34,444 nucleotides of DNA from Campylobacteraceae bacterium (GTDB lineage Bacteria > Campylobacterota > Campylobacteria > Campylobacterales > Sulfurovaceae): NCBI GenBank assembly GCA_027065045.1, contig JAMOOX010000119.1:1-34444 (forward strand), read 5' to 3'. Made by a program: the position numbers and the translations under genes. Shown here piece by piece: positions 1 to 7,265 of the stretch (its first letter is position 1; every line of letters begins with the position of its first letter). The notes beneath the pieces are model-generated. The model had not been told where the DNA came from. It did not search any database and saw only the letters and a program-made list of their open reading frames with translations.

Positions 1-1132
1 GAAAATGACTAAATGTTTTAATTTCATCTTTCTTTACATCTTTATATGAATCATTATAGTTTTTTGCATCTTCATCATCTTGGTTATAAACATCAACATA
101 CGAGTTCAATGACCATTTAGCATAATTAAAATATGGTTCAGAAGTTATATCAAAACTAGCTCCCTCTTGACTTACCTCATCTTCAAATTTTGCATAGTAG
201 TTTTGACCACCCAAAGAGATAATAAAAATATCTTTTTTACTCTCCTCCTTAGAAGAAGTAAAAATAGTCACATAAGGTTTTTTAGTTAAATTCTTACCCA
301 ACTCAATCTCATTAAAACAGATTTTACATGCTTTGGTATCATCTACATTATGCGTTTTAAGTCGTTTACTACAAAACTCACAAATATCATCATCTCTACA
401 AGCATCTTCAAAAGGATTAATCAAAATCTCTTCATCTTCTACATTTAAAAGGTCAAATTTATTAAGTTTCTTACTATCATTATCTGTCCCCAAAGCCAAT
501 AAATCATTTTCCATATCTTTTTGATTTAGCAGTTTATCTTTTGAAGTCGTAGTAGTAGAGAGTATAAACCCATTCTGTCCAAAAAAGTTCTTTAAAAAGT
601 ATCTATCCAACTCTTTTTGAATCTTATCCAATTTGGAAACGACGGCTTTAGCCTCGGCTTTAGCCTCGTCTTTAGCCAAAATCATAAATTTACCAGCTCC
701 AAAAAGTAAAGAATCACTACCTTCAAACTCTTGTTTAATCCTATCAACTATAGCATAAGTAATAAGCTGAACCATAGCAGAACGACTTCTTAAAATTTTA
801 GAGGCTTTTGAGGTGCTAACACCATCAAAAATAAACTTTTGAATACCCCAAAAATCGCCACTAATCAAAAGTAAATCATCACCTAATTTTTCTACTAAGC
901 TTTTTATCTTTTCATCATCGTATTTTGAGATAATACTTTTATCCTCTATAGGAGAGAGAGCATGATAATATTTTTTTGAAAAATCATTATCTAGTGTATT
1001 ATCTTCATAATCATTAAAAGTATAATTTTTAAAATAGTTAATCTCAAAGGGTTGAGTATCTATAAACTCTTTTTTATATGATTTTGTTTTATCTTTTGGT
1101 TTTACTTCGTTGAATATATGTGCTATTCCCAT
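1..1132 (-). CDS. cas10: Cas10/Csm1-like type III CRISPR effector subunit, HD-less, partial (3' end beyond window)
   Basis: The frame is open for 377 codons from an ATG at 1132 (AGAGGA ribosome binding site just upstream) to the left edge. Residues 88-102 read LLISGDFWGIQKFIF, the characteristic start of the first palm domain of Cas10/Csm1, followed by the usual 'K..KILRSRSAMVQL' helix. Residues 251-272 hold a CxxC-14-CxxC zinc-ribbon (C251, C254, C269, C272), also typical of Csm1. Known role of the family: large subunit of type III interference complexes, making cyclic oligoadenylates with a second palm domain (GGDD motif) that would lie beyond the window. Only about 87 residues precede palm 1; they resemble the linker after the HD domain in full-length Csm1 (MGIAHIFNEV, then YYHALSPI), so the HD DNase domain is absent. 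An EAKAEAKA insertion at about 155-163 is encoded by a 12-bp tandem repeat. It lies 97 bp downstream of cas6. Subtype III-A or III-D cannot be settled from this part. Confidence 0.85.
   Translation of the reverse strand, partial: MGIAHIFNEVKPKDKTKSYKKEFIDTQPFEINYFKNYTFNDYEDNTLDNDFSKKYYHALSPIEDKSIISKYDDEKIKSLVEKLGDDLLLISGDFWGIQKFIFDGVSTSKASKILRSRSAMVQLITYAIVDRIKQEFEGSDSLLFGAGKFMILAKDEAKAEAKAVVSKLDKIQKELDRYFLKNFFGQNGFILSTTTTSKDKLLNQKDMENDLLALGTDNDSKKLNKFDLLNVEDEEILINPFEDACRDDDICEFCSKRLKTHNVDDTKACKICFNEIELGKNLTKKPYVTIFTSSKEESKKDIFIISLGGQNYYAKFEDEVSQEGASFDITSEPYFNYAKWSLNSYVDVYNQDDEDAKNYNDSYKDVKKDEIKTFSHF
644..678. repeat. 12-bp tandem repeat inside cas10
   Basis: On the plus strand GGCTTTAGCCTC occurs at 644-655 and again at 656-667, followed by a third imperfect copy (GTCTTTAGCC) at 668-677. 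The unit is clearly richer in GC than the surroundings and keeps the cas10 frame, adding an alanine/lysine/glutamate-rich stretch. Confidence 0.8.
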
Positions 1133-1180
1133 ATTTTTTCCTCTATTTTCCTTTAGATTTTGTTACTTTATCCTATTTTT

Positions 1181-1197
1181 TAGACAAAAAATGTCTT
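1181..1197. promoter_or_regulatory. Interrupted palindrome upstream of cas10 (putative operator)
   Basis: TAGACAAAAAATGTCTT contains the inverted arms AGACA/TGTCT. It lies 48 bp upstream of the cas10 start, in the 97-bp cas6-cas10 gap, next to a weak -10-like TAGGAT (minus strand, 1170-1175). It matches the palindrome at 2098-2114 at 13 of 17 positions. The operator role is inferred. Confidence 0.4.
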
Positions 1198-1229
1198 TTA
1201 AAATGGCTTTTTATTATACATAAACACAA

Positions 1230-2057
1230 TTAAATCTCCTCAATCTTAATCTTTCCAAGTCCCATAACAGTAGATTTGCCTATGCCAATTAACTCTCCCA
1301 ACTTTAACATCTCAAAACTCTCTCTATTTAATCCTTTAATCTCTATGTATCCCATAATACCTCCTAGATTCATTGTAGTTTTTTGTCTATTGCTCTTTCT
1401 TGTGAGTTCTTTATAGTTTAAATTTTTAGATATTATATCTCCTTCTATTTTAAAATCTATCTTTTTTCTATCTTGATTTGTAAATTCTAATGCTCTTTGA
1501 TATATTGATTTTATAATATCTTCTAACTCTATGGAGTTATCTCTGATGAAACGGTTAGCTTTTTTTATTCTTAGTGGTGTGATAAATCGTAGTTTGATAC
1601 TCTTCTCTACTTTATCTATTTTAAATTTTTGTATATAATCTTTTGGGATATTAAATTGAGCATCATTTATAATATTTTTATTATTGATGTAGATATCAAA
1701 CTCTTTATAAGTTTTATTATCACTTCCTAATCCAGTCTCTTTTAGAGCTTTGTTGAATGCTGATATGATATAAGGTAGTTTATCTGTGGCATTATCAAAG
1801 AGATAAAAATTAAAATTATAGTAATCTTGTGCTAATTCAAAATCAAAACGGTATTTATGAAATATATTTTTTTCTTCATAAAATTCATAATATATACAAT
1901 TTGAAGTGGCAAAACATCCATTACATTGATAAGATGGGTTGATACAGGTTACTTTTTTGAGTGCATGACCCAATACTCCACGAAGTTGAGAACCTATAAA
2001 GTATGGTGGAGTATCTTTGATTATTATAGATAATTTTGTGTATTGTAGAGAGAACAT
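1230..2057 (-). CDS. cas6: Cas6-family CRISPR RNA-processing endoribonuclease
   Basis: The 275-residue protein has the layout of the Cas6/RAMP family of Pfam CRISPR_Cas6 type: 'GSQLRGVLGHALKK' near the N-terminus (22-35), a cysteine cluster C38-x6-C45-x2-C48-x5-C54 followed by Y and F residues, and a C-terminal glycine-rich segment LGELIGIGKSTVMGLGKI (about 253-270) that forms the RAMP glycine-rich loop. The family cuts the long CRISPR transcript within repeats to give crRNAs. It is the first gene of the type III operon and precedes cas10, which supports the call. ATG start at 2057 with AGGA upstream. The catalytic residue cannot be assigned by eye; H31 is a candidate only. Confidence 0.85.
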   Translation of the reverse strand: MFSLQYTKLSIIIKDTPPYFIGSQLRGVLGHALKKVTCINPSYQCNGCFATSNCIYYEFYEEKNIFHKYRFDFELAQDYYNFNFYLFDNATDKLPYIISAFNKALKETGLGSDNKTYKEFDIYINNKNIINDAQFNIPKDYIQKFKIDKVEKSIKLRFITPLRIKKANRFIRDNSIELEDIIKSIYQRALEFTNQDRKKIDFKIEGDIISKNLNYKELTRKSNRQKTTMNLGGIMGYIEIKGLNRESFEMLKLGELIGIGKSTVMGLGKIKIEEI

Positions 2058-2081
2058 ATAAATCCTTTTTTAAATTTTATT

Positions 2082-2087
2082 ATTATA
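2082..2087 (-). promoter_or_regulatory. Predicted -10 box of the cas6-cas10 operon
   Basis: TATAAT on the minus strand, about 25 bp upstream of the cas6 ATG. There is no good -35; the -35 region is instead occupied by the palindrome at 2098-2114. Confidence 0.5.
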
Positions 2088-2097
2088 CCTGTTTTAT

Positions 2098-2114
2098 TAG
2101 ACAAATATCGTCTA
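2098..2114. promoter_or_regulatory. Interrupted palindrome overlapping the cas6 -35 region (putative operator)
   Basis: TAGACAAATATCGTCTA has perfect 5-bp arms TAGAC/GTCTA around a 7-bp spacer. It begins 11 bp upstream of the TATAAT at 2082-2087, so a bound protein would cover the -35 region. It resembles the site upstream of cas10 at 1181-1197. Confidence 0.45.
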
Positions 2115-2128
2115 GTAATAGATATTAT

Positions 2129-2200
2129 TTAAAATAAAAAATTTAATATAATAACTCTATCTATACCAAAGATTTCAAATACTCTCTCATCTTGTGTCAT
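2129..2200 (-). pseudogene. Possible 5' remnant of a gene following dedA
   Basis: A 23-residue ORF begins with ATG at 2200, 21 bp after the dedA stop, behind a strong AAAGGGAG ribosome binding site, and reads MTQDERVFEIFGIDRV before running into AT-rich sequence and a TAA. The good start and ordinary coding-like beginning followed by an abrupt end suggest the head of a gene cut off where the CRISPR-Cas locus joins the chromosome. It could equally be a genuine tiny peptide or chance. I do not recognise the parent gene. Confidence 0.3.
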
Positions 2201-2221
2201 AATATACTCCCTTTAATTAGA

Positions 2222-2815
2222 TTAATTTCTCTTTTGCCAAAAATAATAGATTAGTGATATAAATGTGATACTAATAAGTGTAATAATGGTAATAAGCTTA
2301 AGATTATTATTAATAAGGGCTTGATTATCTCCTATTATATATCCAAGAGATAGTAAGACTATTAACCATATAGAAGCACCCAAAGATGTATATATTGAGA
2401 ATTTCCAAATATTCATTTTGGCAAGTCCTGCTGGGAATGATATATATTGTCTAATCCCTGGGATAAGTCGTCCATTAAATGTAGATATTTCACCATGAGA
2501 GGTAAAAAAGTTTTCTAGTTTATTTAGAGTTGCCTCTTTGAAATATATTTTATCTCCATATTTAACTAAAAAGGCTCTACCATATTTAATAGCTAAAAAG
2601 TAATTAAATAATGCACCTGCTAATGAACCAAGTAGCCCAAATGCAAATGCTAAATAGATATTCATATCCCCAGTAAATGCCAAATATCCAGCAGGTATCA
2701 TAACAATTTCACTAGGGAATGGGAAAAAACTACTCTCCAAAAACATAAGAAAAAAGATACCGCCATATCCTAATTCTCCTATGCTTTGGAGTATAAAATT
2801 TGCTATTTCATGCAT
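2222..2815 (-). CDS. DedA-family membrane protein
   Basis: The 197-residue protein has the DedA (SNARE-associated/VTT) signatures: 'FLESSFFPFPSEIVMIPAG' at about 25-43 and 'GRLIPGIRQYISFPAGLAKM' at about 115-134, with hydrophobic helices before and after both. The family is made of inner-membrane proteins; several members are linked to undecaprenyl-phosphate or phospholipid flipping and membrane homeostasis, but the exact substrate of this one cannot be read from the sequence. Its ATG directly abuts the accA stop codon, so the two are translationally coupled and co-transcribed with fabF. The arginine in 'PGIR' that is important in studied DedA proteins is present. Confidence 0.9.
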   Translation of the reverse strand: MHEIANFILQSIGELGYGGIFFLMFLESSFFPFPSEIVMIPAGYLAFTGDMNIYLAFAFGLLGSLAGALFNYFLAIKYGRAFLVKYGDKIYFKEATLNKLENFFTSHGEISTFNGRLIPGIRQYISFPAGLAKMNIWKFSIYTSLGASIWLIVLLSLGYIIGDNQALINNNLKLITIITLISITFISLIYYFWQKRN

Positions 2816-3751
2816 CTATTCGCTAAATGCTCCAACAGCTACAATTTGATTATATCTTCTCTCTAAAAGCTCATCTATTGAGAGTGCTGATAACTCTTCA
2901 ACTGATTTTAAGAAGTAATCTTTTACTATATAAGCAGCTGATTTTTTATTTCTATGTGCGCCACTTAATGGCTCATCTAAAATATCATTAATTAGTTTAT
3001 GTTCTAATAGATATTCAGGTGTAATTTTAAGAGCTTTTGTAGCTTGTTCTACCTTTTTGGGGTCATTCCAAAGAATTGCCGAACACCCCTCGGGAGATAT
3101 TACAGAAAATACAGAGTAACGCATCATAGCTAATTTATCCCCTACACCAATAGCTAAAGCACCACCACTTCCTCCCTCACCAATTACAATTGATACGATA
3201 GGAACTTTTACATCTACAAATTCAAATAGGTTTCTAGCGATTGCTTCACTCTGTCCTCTCTCTTCTGCACCAAGACCAGGGTAAGCACCTGGGGTATCTA
3301 TTAGCATAAGGACTGGGATATTAAATTTTTCTGCCATCTTCACAGCTCTTAGGGCTTTTCTATATCCCTCAGGGTTTGGCATACCAAAGTTTCTCATTAT
3401 CTTCTTTTTGATACCTCTACCTTTTTGTTCTCCAATTACCATAGCTTTTTTACCATCTATCCAACCGATATAACATACCATAGCAGTATCATCTTTAAAT
3501 GCTCTATCACCATGAATTTCATACGATTTATCCATAATATTTCTAATGTAATCTAGGGCATAAGGACGGTCTTGATGTCTTGCTAATTGAAGCTTTTGAT
3601 AATCACTAAGAGAACCAAAAGTTTTGGTAATCTCTTTTCTCATCTCTGTCTCAAGCTTCTCTAAAAGTCCCTCATCAAGTATAATTTTAGCAGAATCTAT
3701 CTCATCTTGAATAGCTTCTATATGTTTTTCAAAATCTAAATATACAGGCAA
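2816..3751 (-). CDS. accA: Acetyl-CoA carboxylase carboxyltransferase subunit alpha
   Basis: The 311-residue protein matches AccA over its full length: N-terminal helical region ([11 protein letters not shown]), '[15 protein letters not shown]', the carboxyltransferase core '[20 protein letters not shown]' and the oxyanion-type glycine loop '[15 protein letters not shown]'. With AccD (also in this window, 7266-8144) it forms the cytoplasmic carboxyltransferase that moves the carboxyl group from carboxybiotin to acetyl-CoA, giving malonyl-CoA for fatty-acid synthesis. The start is a TTG with AGGAG six bases upstream; the next methionine is far inside, so TTG is the likely start. It follows fabF by about 10 bp and abuts dedA. 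Confidence 0.96.
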   Translation of the reverse strand: MPVYLDFEKHIEAIQDEIDSAKIILDEGLLEKLETEMRKEITKTFGSLSDYQKLQLARHQDRPYALDYIRNIMDKSYEIHGDRAFKDDTAMVCYIGWIDGKKAMVIGEQKGRGIKKKIMRNFGMPNPEGYRKALRAVKMAEKFNIPVLMLIDTPGAYPGLGAEERGQSEAIARNLFEFVDVKVPIVSIVIGEGGSGGALAIGVGDKLAMMRYSVFSVISPEGCSAILWNDPKKVEQATKALKITPEYLLEHKLINDILDEPLSGAHRNKKSAAYIVKDYFLKSVEELSALSIDELLERRYNQIVAVGAFSE

Positions 3752-3760
3752 TTTATACTC

Positions 3761-4978
3761 CTACATTTTTTTAAAGATAAGTACACCATTTGTACCACCA
3801 AAGCCAAATGAGTTACTCATAGCTATATTAATATCAGCCTCTCTTGATTGATTAGCTACATAATCCAAATCACAATTCTCGTCTTCATTTTGATAATTAA
3901 TTGTTGGAGGTAATACACCATCTCTCATCGCCATAATAGTAGTAACGGCCTCAATTGCTCCAGCAGCCCCAAGACAATGTCCTAATTGTCCTTTGATAGA
4001 ACTTACTGGTGGAGTATTCTCCTTCCCTCCAAATACCTCTTTTAGTGCTAGTGTCTCATTTTTATCATTAGCAGGTGTACTTGTACCATGAGCATTTACA
4101 TAATCAACTTTAGGGTTACCTGCCATTCTCATAGCTGCTTTAATAGCACGAAGAGGACCATCTACTACTGGTGAAGTGATATGATTTGCATCTCCACTCT
4201 CTCCAAATCCGATAACCTCTGCATATATTCTAGCACCTCTTGCTTTTGCTACTTCATACTCTTCTAATACTAATGCACCTGCACCCTCACCCATTACAAA
4301 ACCACCTCTAGTAGCATCAAATGGACGAGAAGAGCCTTTTGGATTATCATTATCTGTACATAATGCTTTCATAGCTGCAAATCCACCAATCCCTACAGGA
4401 CAGATAGCTGCTTCTGCACCCACAACAAGCATTCTATCAGCACCATCAAGCATTATAGTCTTAGTCGCCTCTGCTACAGCGTGAGTACCTGCGGCACAAG
4501 CTGTTACAGATGATAGATTTGGACCTTTTAGCTTTTGATAAATTGATGTAAATCCACCTAGCATATTAACCAATGATGATGGGATAAAAAATGGTGAGAT
4601 TCTTCGTGGTCCTCTTGTATTACAAATTATAGAGTTTTTTTCTATATTAGGAAGCCCACCTATACCAGAAGCAGAAGATATACCAAATCTTTCATAATCT
4701 ATATCATCTGAAAAACTTGCATCTTCCATAGCCTCATTTGCTACTTTAAGCCCAAGTTGAATAAATCTATCAGCCTTTTTTACCTCTTTAGCATTCATAA
4801 CGCTTAATGGGTCAAAGTCTGTTATTTCACCTGCAATTTGTACTGAATGTTTTGAAGCATCAAATGAACTTATATTATTGATACCACACTCACCATTAAT
4901 GATAGCCTTAAAAGAGGTCTCTTTATCAAGACCTAAACTATTAATCATTCCTATACCTGTAACTACAACTCTTTTCAC
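3761..4978 (-). CDS. fabF: Beta-ketoacyl-ACP synthase II
   Basis: Condensing enzyme that elongates acyl-ACP with malonyl-ACP in the cytoplasm. The thiolase-fold catalytic triad is visible: C161 in 'VTACAAGTHA', H297 in 'VNAHGTSTPANDKNE' and H334 in 'GQLGHCLGAAG'. Length (405 residues) is normal. I chose the GTG at 4978, not the in-frame ATG at 4990: GGGAG lies five bases before the GTG, nothing resembling a ribosome binding site lies before the ATG, and the resulting MKRVVVTGIGMINSLG is the usual start of the family. It is the middle gene of acpP-fabF-accA-dedA. Confidence 0.95.
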   Translation of the reverse strand: MKRVVVTGIGMINSLGLDKETSFKAIINGECGINNISSFDASKHSVQIAGEITDFDPLSVMNAKEVKKADRFIQLGLKVANEAMEDASFSDDIDYERFGISSASGIGGLPNIEKNSIICNTRGPRRISPFFIPSSLVNMLGGFTSIYQKLKGPNLSSVTACAAGTHAVAEATKTIMLDGADRMLVVGAEAAICPVGIGGFAAMKALCTDNDNPKGSSRPFDATRGGFVMGEGAGALVLEEYEVAKARGARIYAEVIGFGESGDANHITSPVVDGPLRAIKAAMRMAGNPKVDYVNAHGTSTPANDKNETLALKEVFGGKENTPPVSSIKGQLGHCLGAAGAIEAVTTIMAMRDGVLPPTINYQNEDENCDLDYVANQSREADINIAMSNSFGFGGTNGVLIFKKM

Positions 4979-4990
4979 ATTCACTCCCAT

Positions 4991-5123
4991 TTTTTAGTAT
5001 TATTTATAAATATATTTATTAAATTCTTTATATAAGGATATATATAAAATGCTTAAAAGCTTCTTATAAATAATCTTATTTAATAAATGTTATAAACCTA
5101 AATTAAGGCTTATAACTTTTAAA
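4991..5123. other. AT-rich acpP-fabF spacer
   Basis: The 133-bp gap contains only AT-rich sequence with a short GCTTAAAAGC palindrome at about 5050-5059. I see no ORF, clear promoter or U-tracted terminator, so acpP may read through into fabF. Confidence 0.4.
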
Positions 5124-5354
5124 TTATTGATTATCTTCAATAAATTTTATAGCATTTGCAACTGTAGAGATATTTTCAGCCTCTTCATCTGGAATTTCAA
5201 TTTCAAATTTCTCTTCAAGAGCCATAACAAGCTCAACAACATCCAATGAATCTGCACCTAAATCTTCAACAAACTTAGACTCTTCCTTAACCTCATCAGG
5301 GCTTACATTTAATTGTTCTACAACAACTTCTCTTACATCTTCAAATAGTGCCAT
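5124..5354 (-). CDS. acpP: Acyl carrier protein
   Basis: The 76-residue acidic protein has the ACP phosphopantetheine attachment motif [16 protein letters not shown], with S36 as the site carrying 4'-phosphopantetheine. Length and charge are normal for a bacterial ACP, and it sits immediately upstream of fabF, as in many bacteria. It carries growing acyl chains between the fatty-acid synthesis enzymes. ATG start with AAGGAG seven bases upstream; a TACAAT -10 lies about 35 bp before the start. Confidence 0.97.
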   Translation of the reverse strand: MALFEDVREVVVEQLNVSPDEVKEESKFVEDLGADSLDVVELVMALEEKFEIEIPDEEAENISTVANAIKFIEDNQ

Positions 5355-5388
5355 AAATCACTCCTTCATTTAAATAAAAATACCCCTA

Positions 5389-5394
5389 ATTGTA
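5389..5394 (-). promoter_or_regulatory. Predicted -10 box of acpP
   Basis: TACAAT on the minus strand, about 35 bp upstream of the acpP ATG, giving a leader of about 28 nt. A TTGATT lies upstream with a short 14-bp spacing, so the -35 assignment is unsure. Confidence 0.4.
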
Positions 5395-5467
5395 TCTAAA
5401 AAATACTAAATCAATACCCATAACTAAAAAAAATTATTTAAATTATCTTTTTGTTACCTAATAATAG

Positions 5468-5719
5468 CTACAAAGATAGACTAATTAACTCTAATTTATC
5501 TGAAACTATTTTGATAAATTTAATATTACGAGGATAATCTATCACCCCATCTTTTAATCCAAGACTTTTGGCAAAATCTATTGTAGGTATATCTAAATTA
5601 TTCTCAACACTAAACATACCACGATTAAATATTAAGTTTTGTTTTTCAAATGTAAGATTTTTTTTAGATATTTTAGCTTTGGATAATCCCTCATAAGGCA
5701 ACCTAATAGAATCACCCAT
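5468..5719 (-). CDS. Small protein of unknown function
   Basis: I do not recognise this 83-residue protein. It has no signal peptide or membrane helix, is basic at the N-terminal half (KAKISKKNLTFEKQ) and ends in a run of I, L and S. A GTG at 5722 is possible, but the ATG at 5719 is better placed, five bases after AGGGA. A TATAAT on the minus strand at 5750-5755 gives a plausible promoter with a leader of about 23 nt. These signals make it a likely real gene although it is short and has no known partner; it is divergent from the Rpn-type nuclease gene. It could be a remnant of a larger protein. Confidence 0.55.
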   Translation of the reverse strand: MGDSIRLPYEGLSKAKISKKNLTFEKQNLIFNRGMFSVENNLDIPTIDFAKSLGLKDGVIDYPRNIKFIKIVSDKLELISLSL

Positions 5720-5749
5720 CACAGTCCCTATTTAGACCCAAATATTTAC

Positions 5750-5755
5750 ATTATA
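5750..5755 (-). promoter_or_regulatory. Predicted -10 box of the small ORF at 5468-5719
   Basis: TATAAT on the minus strand, about 31 bp upstream of the ATG at 5719. Confidence 0.4.
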
Positions 5756-5802
5756 TAGTAACTCAACTTTATAAAAGATTACTTATACATCTAAAAAAAC
5801 TA

Positions 5803-5811
5803 TGCTATAAT
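5803..5811 (+). promoter_or_regulatory. Extended -10 promoter of the Rpn-type nuclease gene
   Basis: TGCTATAAT, an extended -10 element, ends 18 bp before the ATG at 5830, giving a very short leader. The same 9-mer precedes the AAA-ATPase/nuclease gene (15766-15774, minus strand). Confidence 0.6.
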
Positions 5812-5829
5812 AAACCAAAAAGGAAAAAT

Positions 5830-6660
5830 ATGACATTTTTAGATATAAAAACAGATTATGCCTTTAAAAAAGTATTTGGAAGTGAAGAGTCCAAAGAGAT
5901 ATTAATAAGCTTTTTAAACTCAATAATAGAATTTAATAATAATCAAAAGATAAAAGATTTGACTATATTAGACCCATATAATATTCCAATATTAAAAGGA
6001 ATGAAAGATACATTTGTAGATGTCAAAGCAAAACTAGAAGATGATACTAAAGTAATTATAGAGATGCAAGTATTAAACCATGATGGATTTGAAAAAAGGA
6101 TATTATATAATACTGCCAAAAACTACTCTCAACAATTAAAAGAGGGAGAAAACTATCATCTATTAAACCCTGTAATTGCTTTGACTATTGTAAATTTTGA
6201 GATGTTTGAGTTTGATAAATATAAATCAAGCTTTAAGCTATTAGAAAAAGAGAACTTTACAACTTATAAAGACGATATAGAACTGATATTTATAGAACTT
6301 CCAAAATTTAAAAAGAGTTTAGAGGAGTGTAGAGATATTGAGGATAAATGGCTATATTTTATAAAATATAGTGAAGATTTAACAGTTGTACCAAAAGATA
6401 TTGATAAAGAGATAGAAGATGCCTATAAAATAGCAAATACTGCTAATTATACGGTTGATGAGTTAGAACTACAAAGAAAACGAAAAGAGTTTATATATAT
6501 TCAACGAAACTCTATTGAGAAGGCTAAGAGAGAGGGGATAGAGATAGGTGAGATTAAAACGGCTATAACTATGATAAACAGATTTGGTTTATCTATTGAA
6601 GATGTATCAAAAGAGTTAAATATTTCTATTGATGAACTTAGAAAATATTTGAATAAATAA
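5830..6660 (+). CDS. Rpn-family PD-(D/E)XK nuclease / transposase-like protein
   Basis: The 276-residue protein starts 'DIKTDYAFKKVFGSEESKEILISFLN', the hallmark of the Rpn/PDDEXK_2 family. Nuclease residues are visible as D9, D64 in 'FVDVKAKL' and E78-x-Q80 in 'VIIEMQ', the D-x13-E-x-Q form typical of this family. The C-terminal third is helical and ends in a segment resembling helix-turn-helix ('IEDVSKELNISIDELRKYL'). Studied Rpn proteins are DNA endonucleases that promote RecA-independent recombination; many copies are strain-specific. AAGGA precedes the ATG and an extended -10 lies just upstream. The gene stands alone, convergent with the thiE-like gene. All three acidic residues are kept, so it is probably active. 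Confidence 0.85.
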   Translation: MTFLDIKTDYAFKKVFGSEESKEILISFLNSIIEFNNNQKIKDLTILDPYNIPILKGMKDTFVDVKAKLEDDTKVIIEMQVLNHDGFEKRILYNTAKNYSQQLKEGENYHLLNPVIALTIVNFEMFEFDKYKSSFKLLEKENFTTYKDDIELIFIELPKFKKSLEECRDIEDKWLYFIKYSEDLTVVPKDIDKEIEDAYKIANTANYTVDELELQRKRKEFIYIQRNSIEKAKREGIEIGEIKTAITMINRFGLSIEDVSKELNISIDELRKYLNK

Positions 6661-6689
6661 TTAAAAAGTAGAATAATTGATGAACAACT

Positions 6690-7265
6690 CTATACTATGA
6701 GAAATTCATCATACAAATCACTTCCTACTACACTATAAGATATAATATTCTTATCAAATATATCATCTAATCTAACACCACCAATTAATGCCACTTTATG
6801 AGTAGAATTTTTGGCTACTTCAATTAGGTTATCTCCAAGAGGTGCATCTTTTTTAGTTTTTGTAGTTCTATAAGCACCTAAACCTATATAATCTAAATCT
6901 AAAGAGTTTGCTTCTAATATTTCATCTAAATTATGAGTACTTAGTCCTAATAGTTTATTAGATATTTTCTCTCTTATAATTTTAATAGCCTCTTTTTTAT
7001 CTTGATGAAATTTTTTAATATCATCTTGACCAATATGTAAGCCATCACAATAATTAATAGCATTAATATCATCATTTATAATAATTTTACCATTATAATA
7101 TTTTCGTATGATTTTAAGGGTATCAATTCGTTCTTGTGTAGTGGAGTTTTTGGCTCTGTATTGAATGATTGGAGCATCGACTCTATTTATTTTATCAATT
7201 AATTGAGTTATATGGAGAGAGCTTTTATCTAAGGTCTCTCTATCAATAAGTGCATATATGCTCAT
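6690..7265 (-). CDS. thiE: Thiamine-phosphate-synthase-like protein (ThiE/TenI family)
   Basis: The 191-residue TIM-barrel protein keeps most ThiE landmarks: QYRAKN (35-40), IINDD (62-66), GLHIGQDD (75-82), LGLSTHNLDEI (107-116), the pyrophosphate-binding TTKTK (134-138) and IGG (161-163). ThiE joins hydroxymethylpyrimidine diphosphate with the thiazole phosphate to give thiamine phosphate. The protein is about 20 residues shorter than typical ThiE, so the related TenI (thiazole tautomerase) remains possible; the TTKTK and NDD motifs favour ThiE. Its ATG directly abuts the accD stop, with GAGG inside accD as ribosome binding site, so it is the last gene of gltB-gltD-accD-thiE. No other thiamine genes are in the window. 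Confidence 0.75.
   Translation of the reverse strand: MSIYALIDRETLDKSSLHITQLIDKINRVDAPIIQYRAKNSTTQERIDTLKIIRKYYNGKIIINDDINAINYCDGLHIGQDDIKKFHQDKKEAIKIIREKISNKLLGLSTHNLDEILEANSLDLDYIGLGAYRTTKTKKDAPLGDNLIEVAKNSTHKVALIGGVRLDDIFDKNIISYSVVGSDLYDEFLIV

Noticed and set aside
644-678. Short tandem repeats that might hint at a CRISPR array
   Set aside because: The copies are contiguous without spacers, only 12 bp long, and lie in frame inside cas10.
2058-2221. Search of the cas6 upstream region for CRISPR repeats
   Set aside because: No repeated unit longer than the palindrome arms is present, so no array is claimed inside the window.
6678-6711. TGATGAA/TTCATCA inverted repeat between the Rpn and thiE-like genes as a terminator
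   Set aside because: The stem is only 7 bp with a 20-nt loop and no U-tract, so it is no better than chance in AT-rich DNA.
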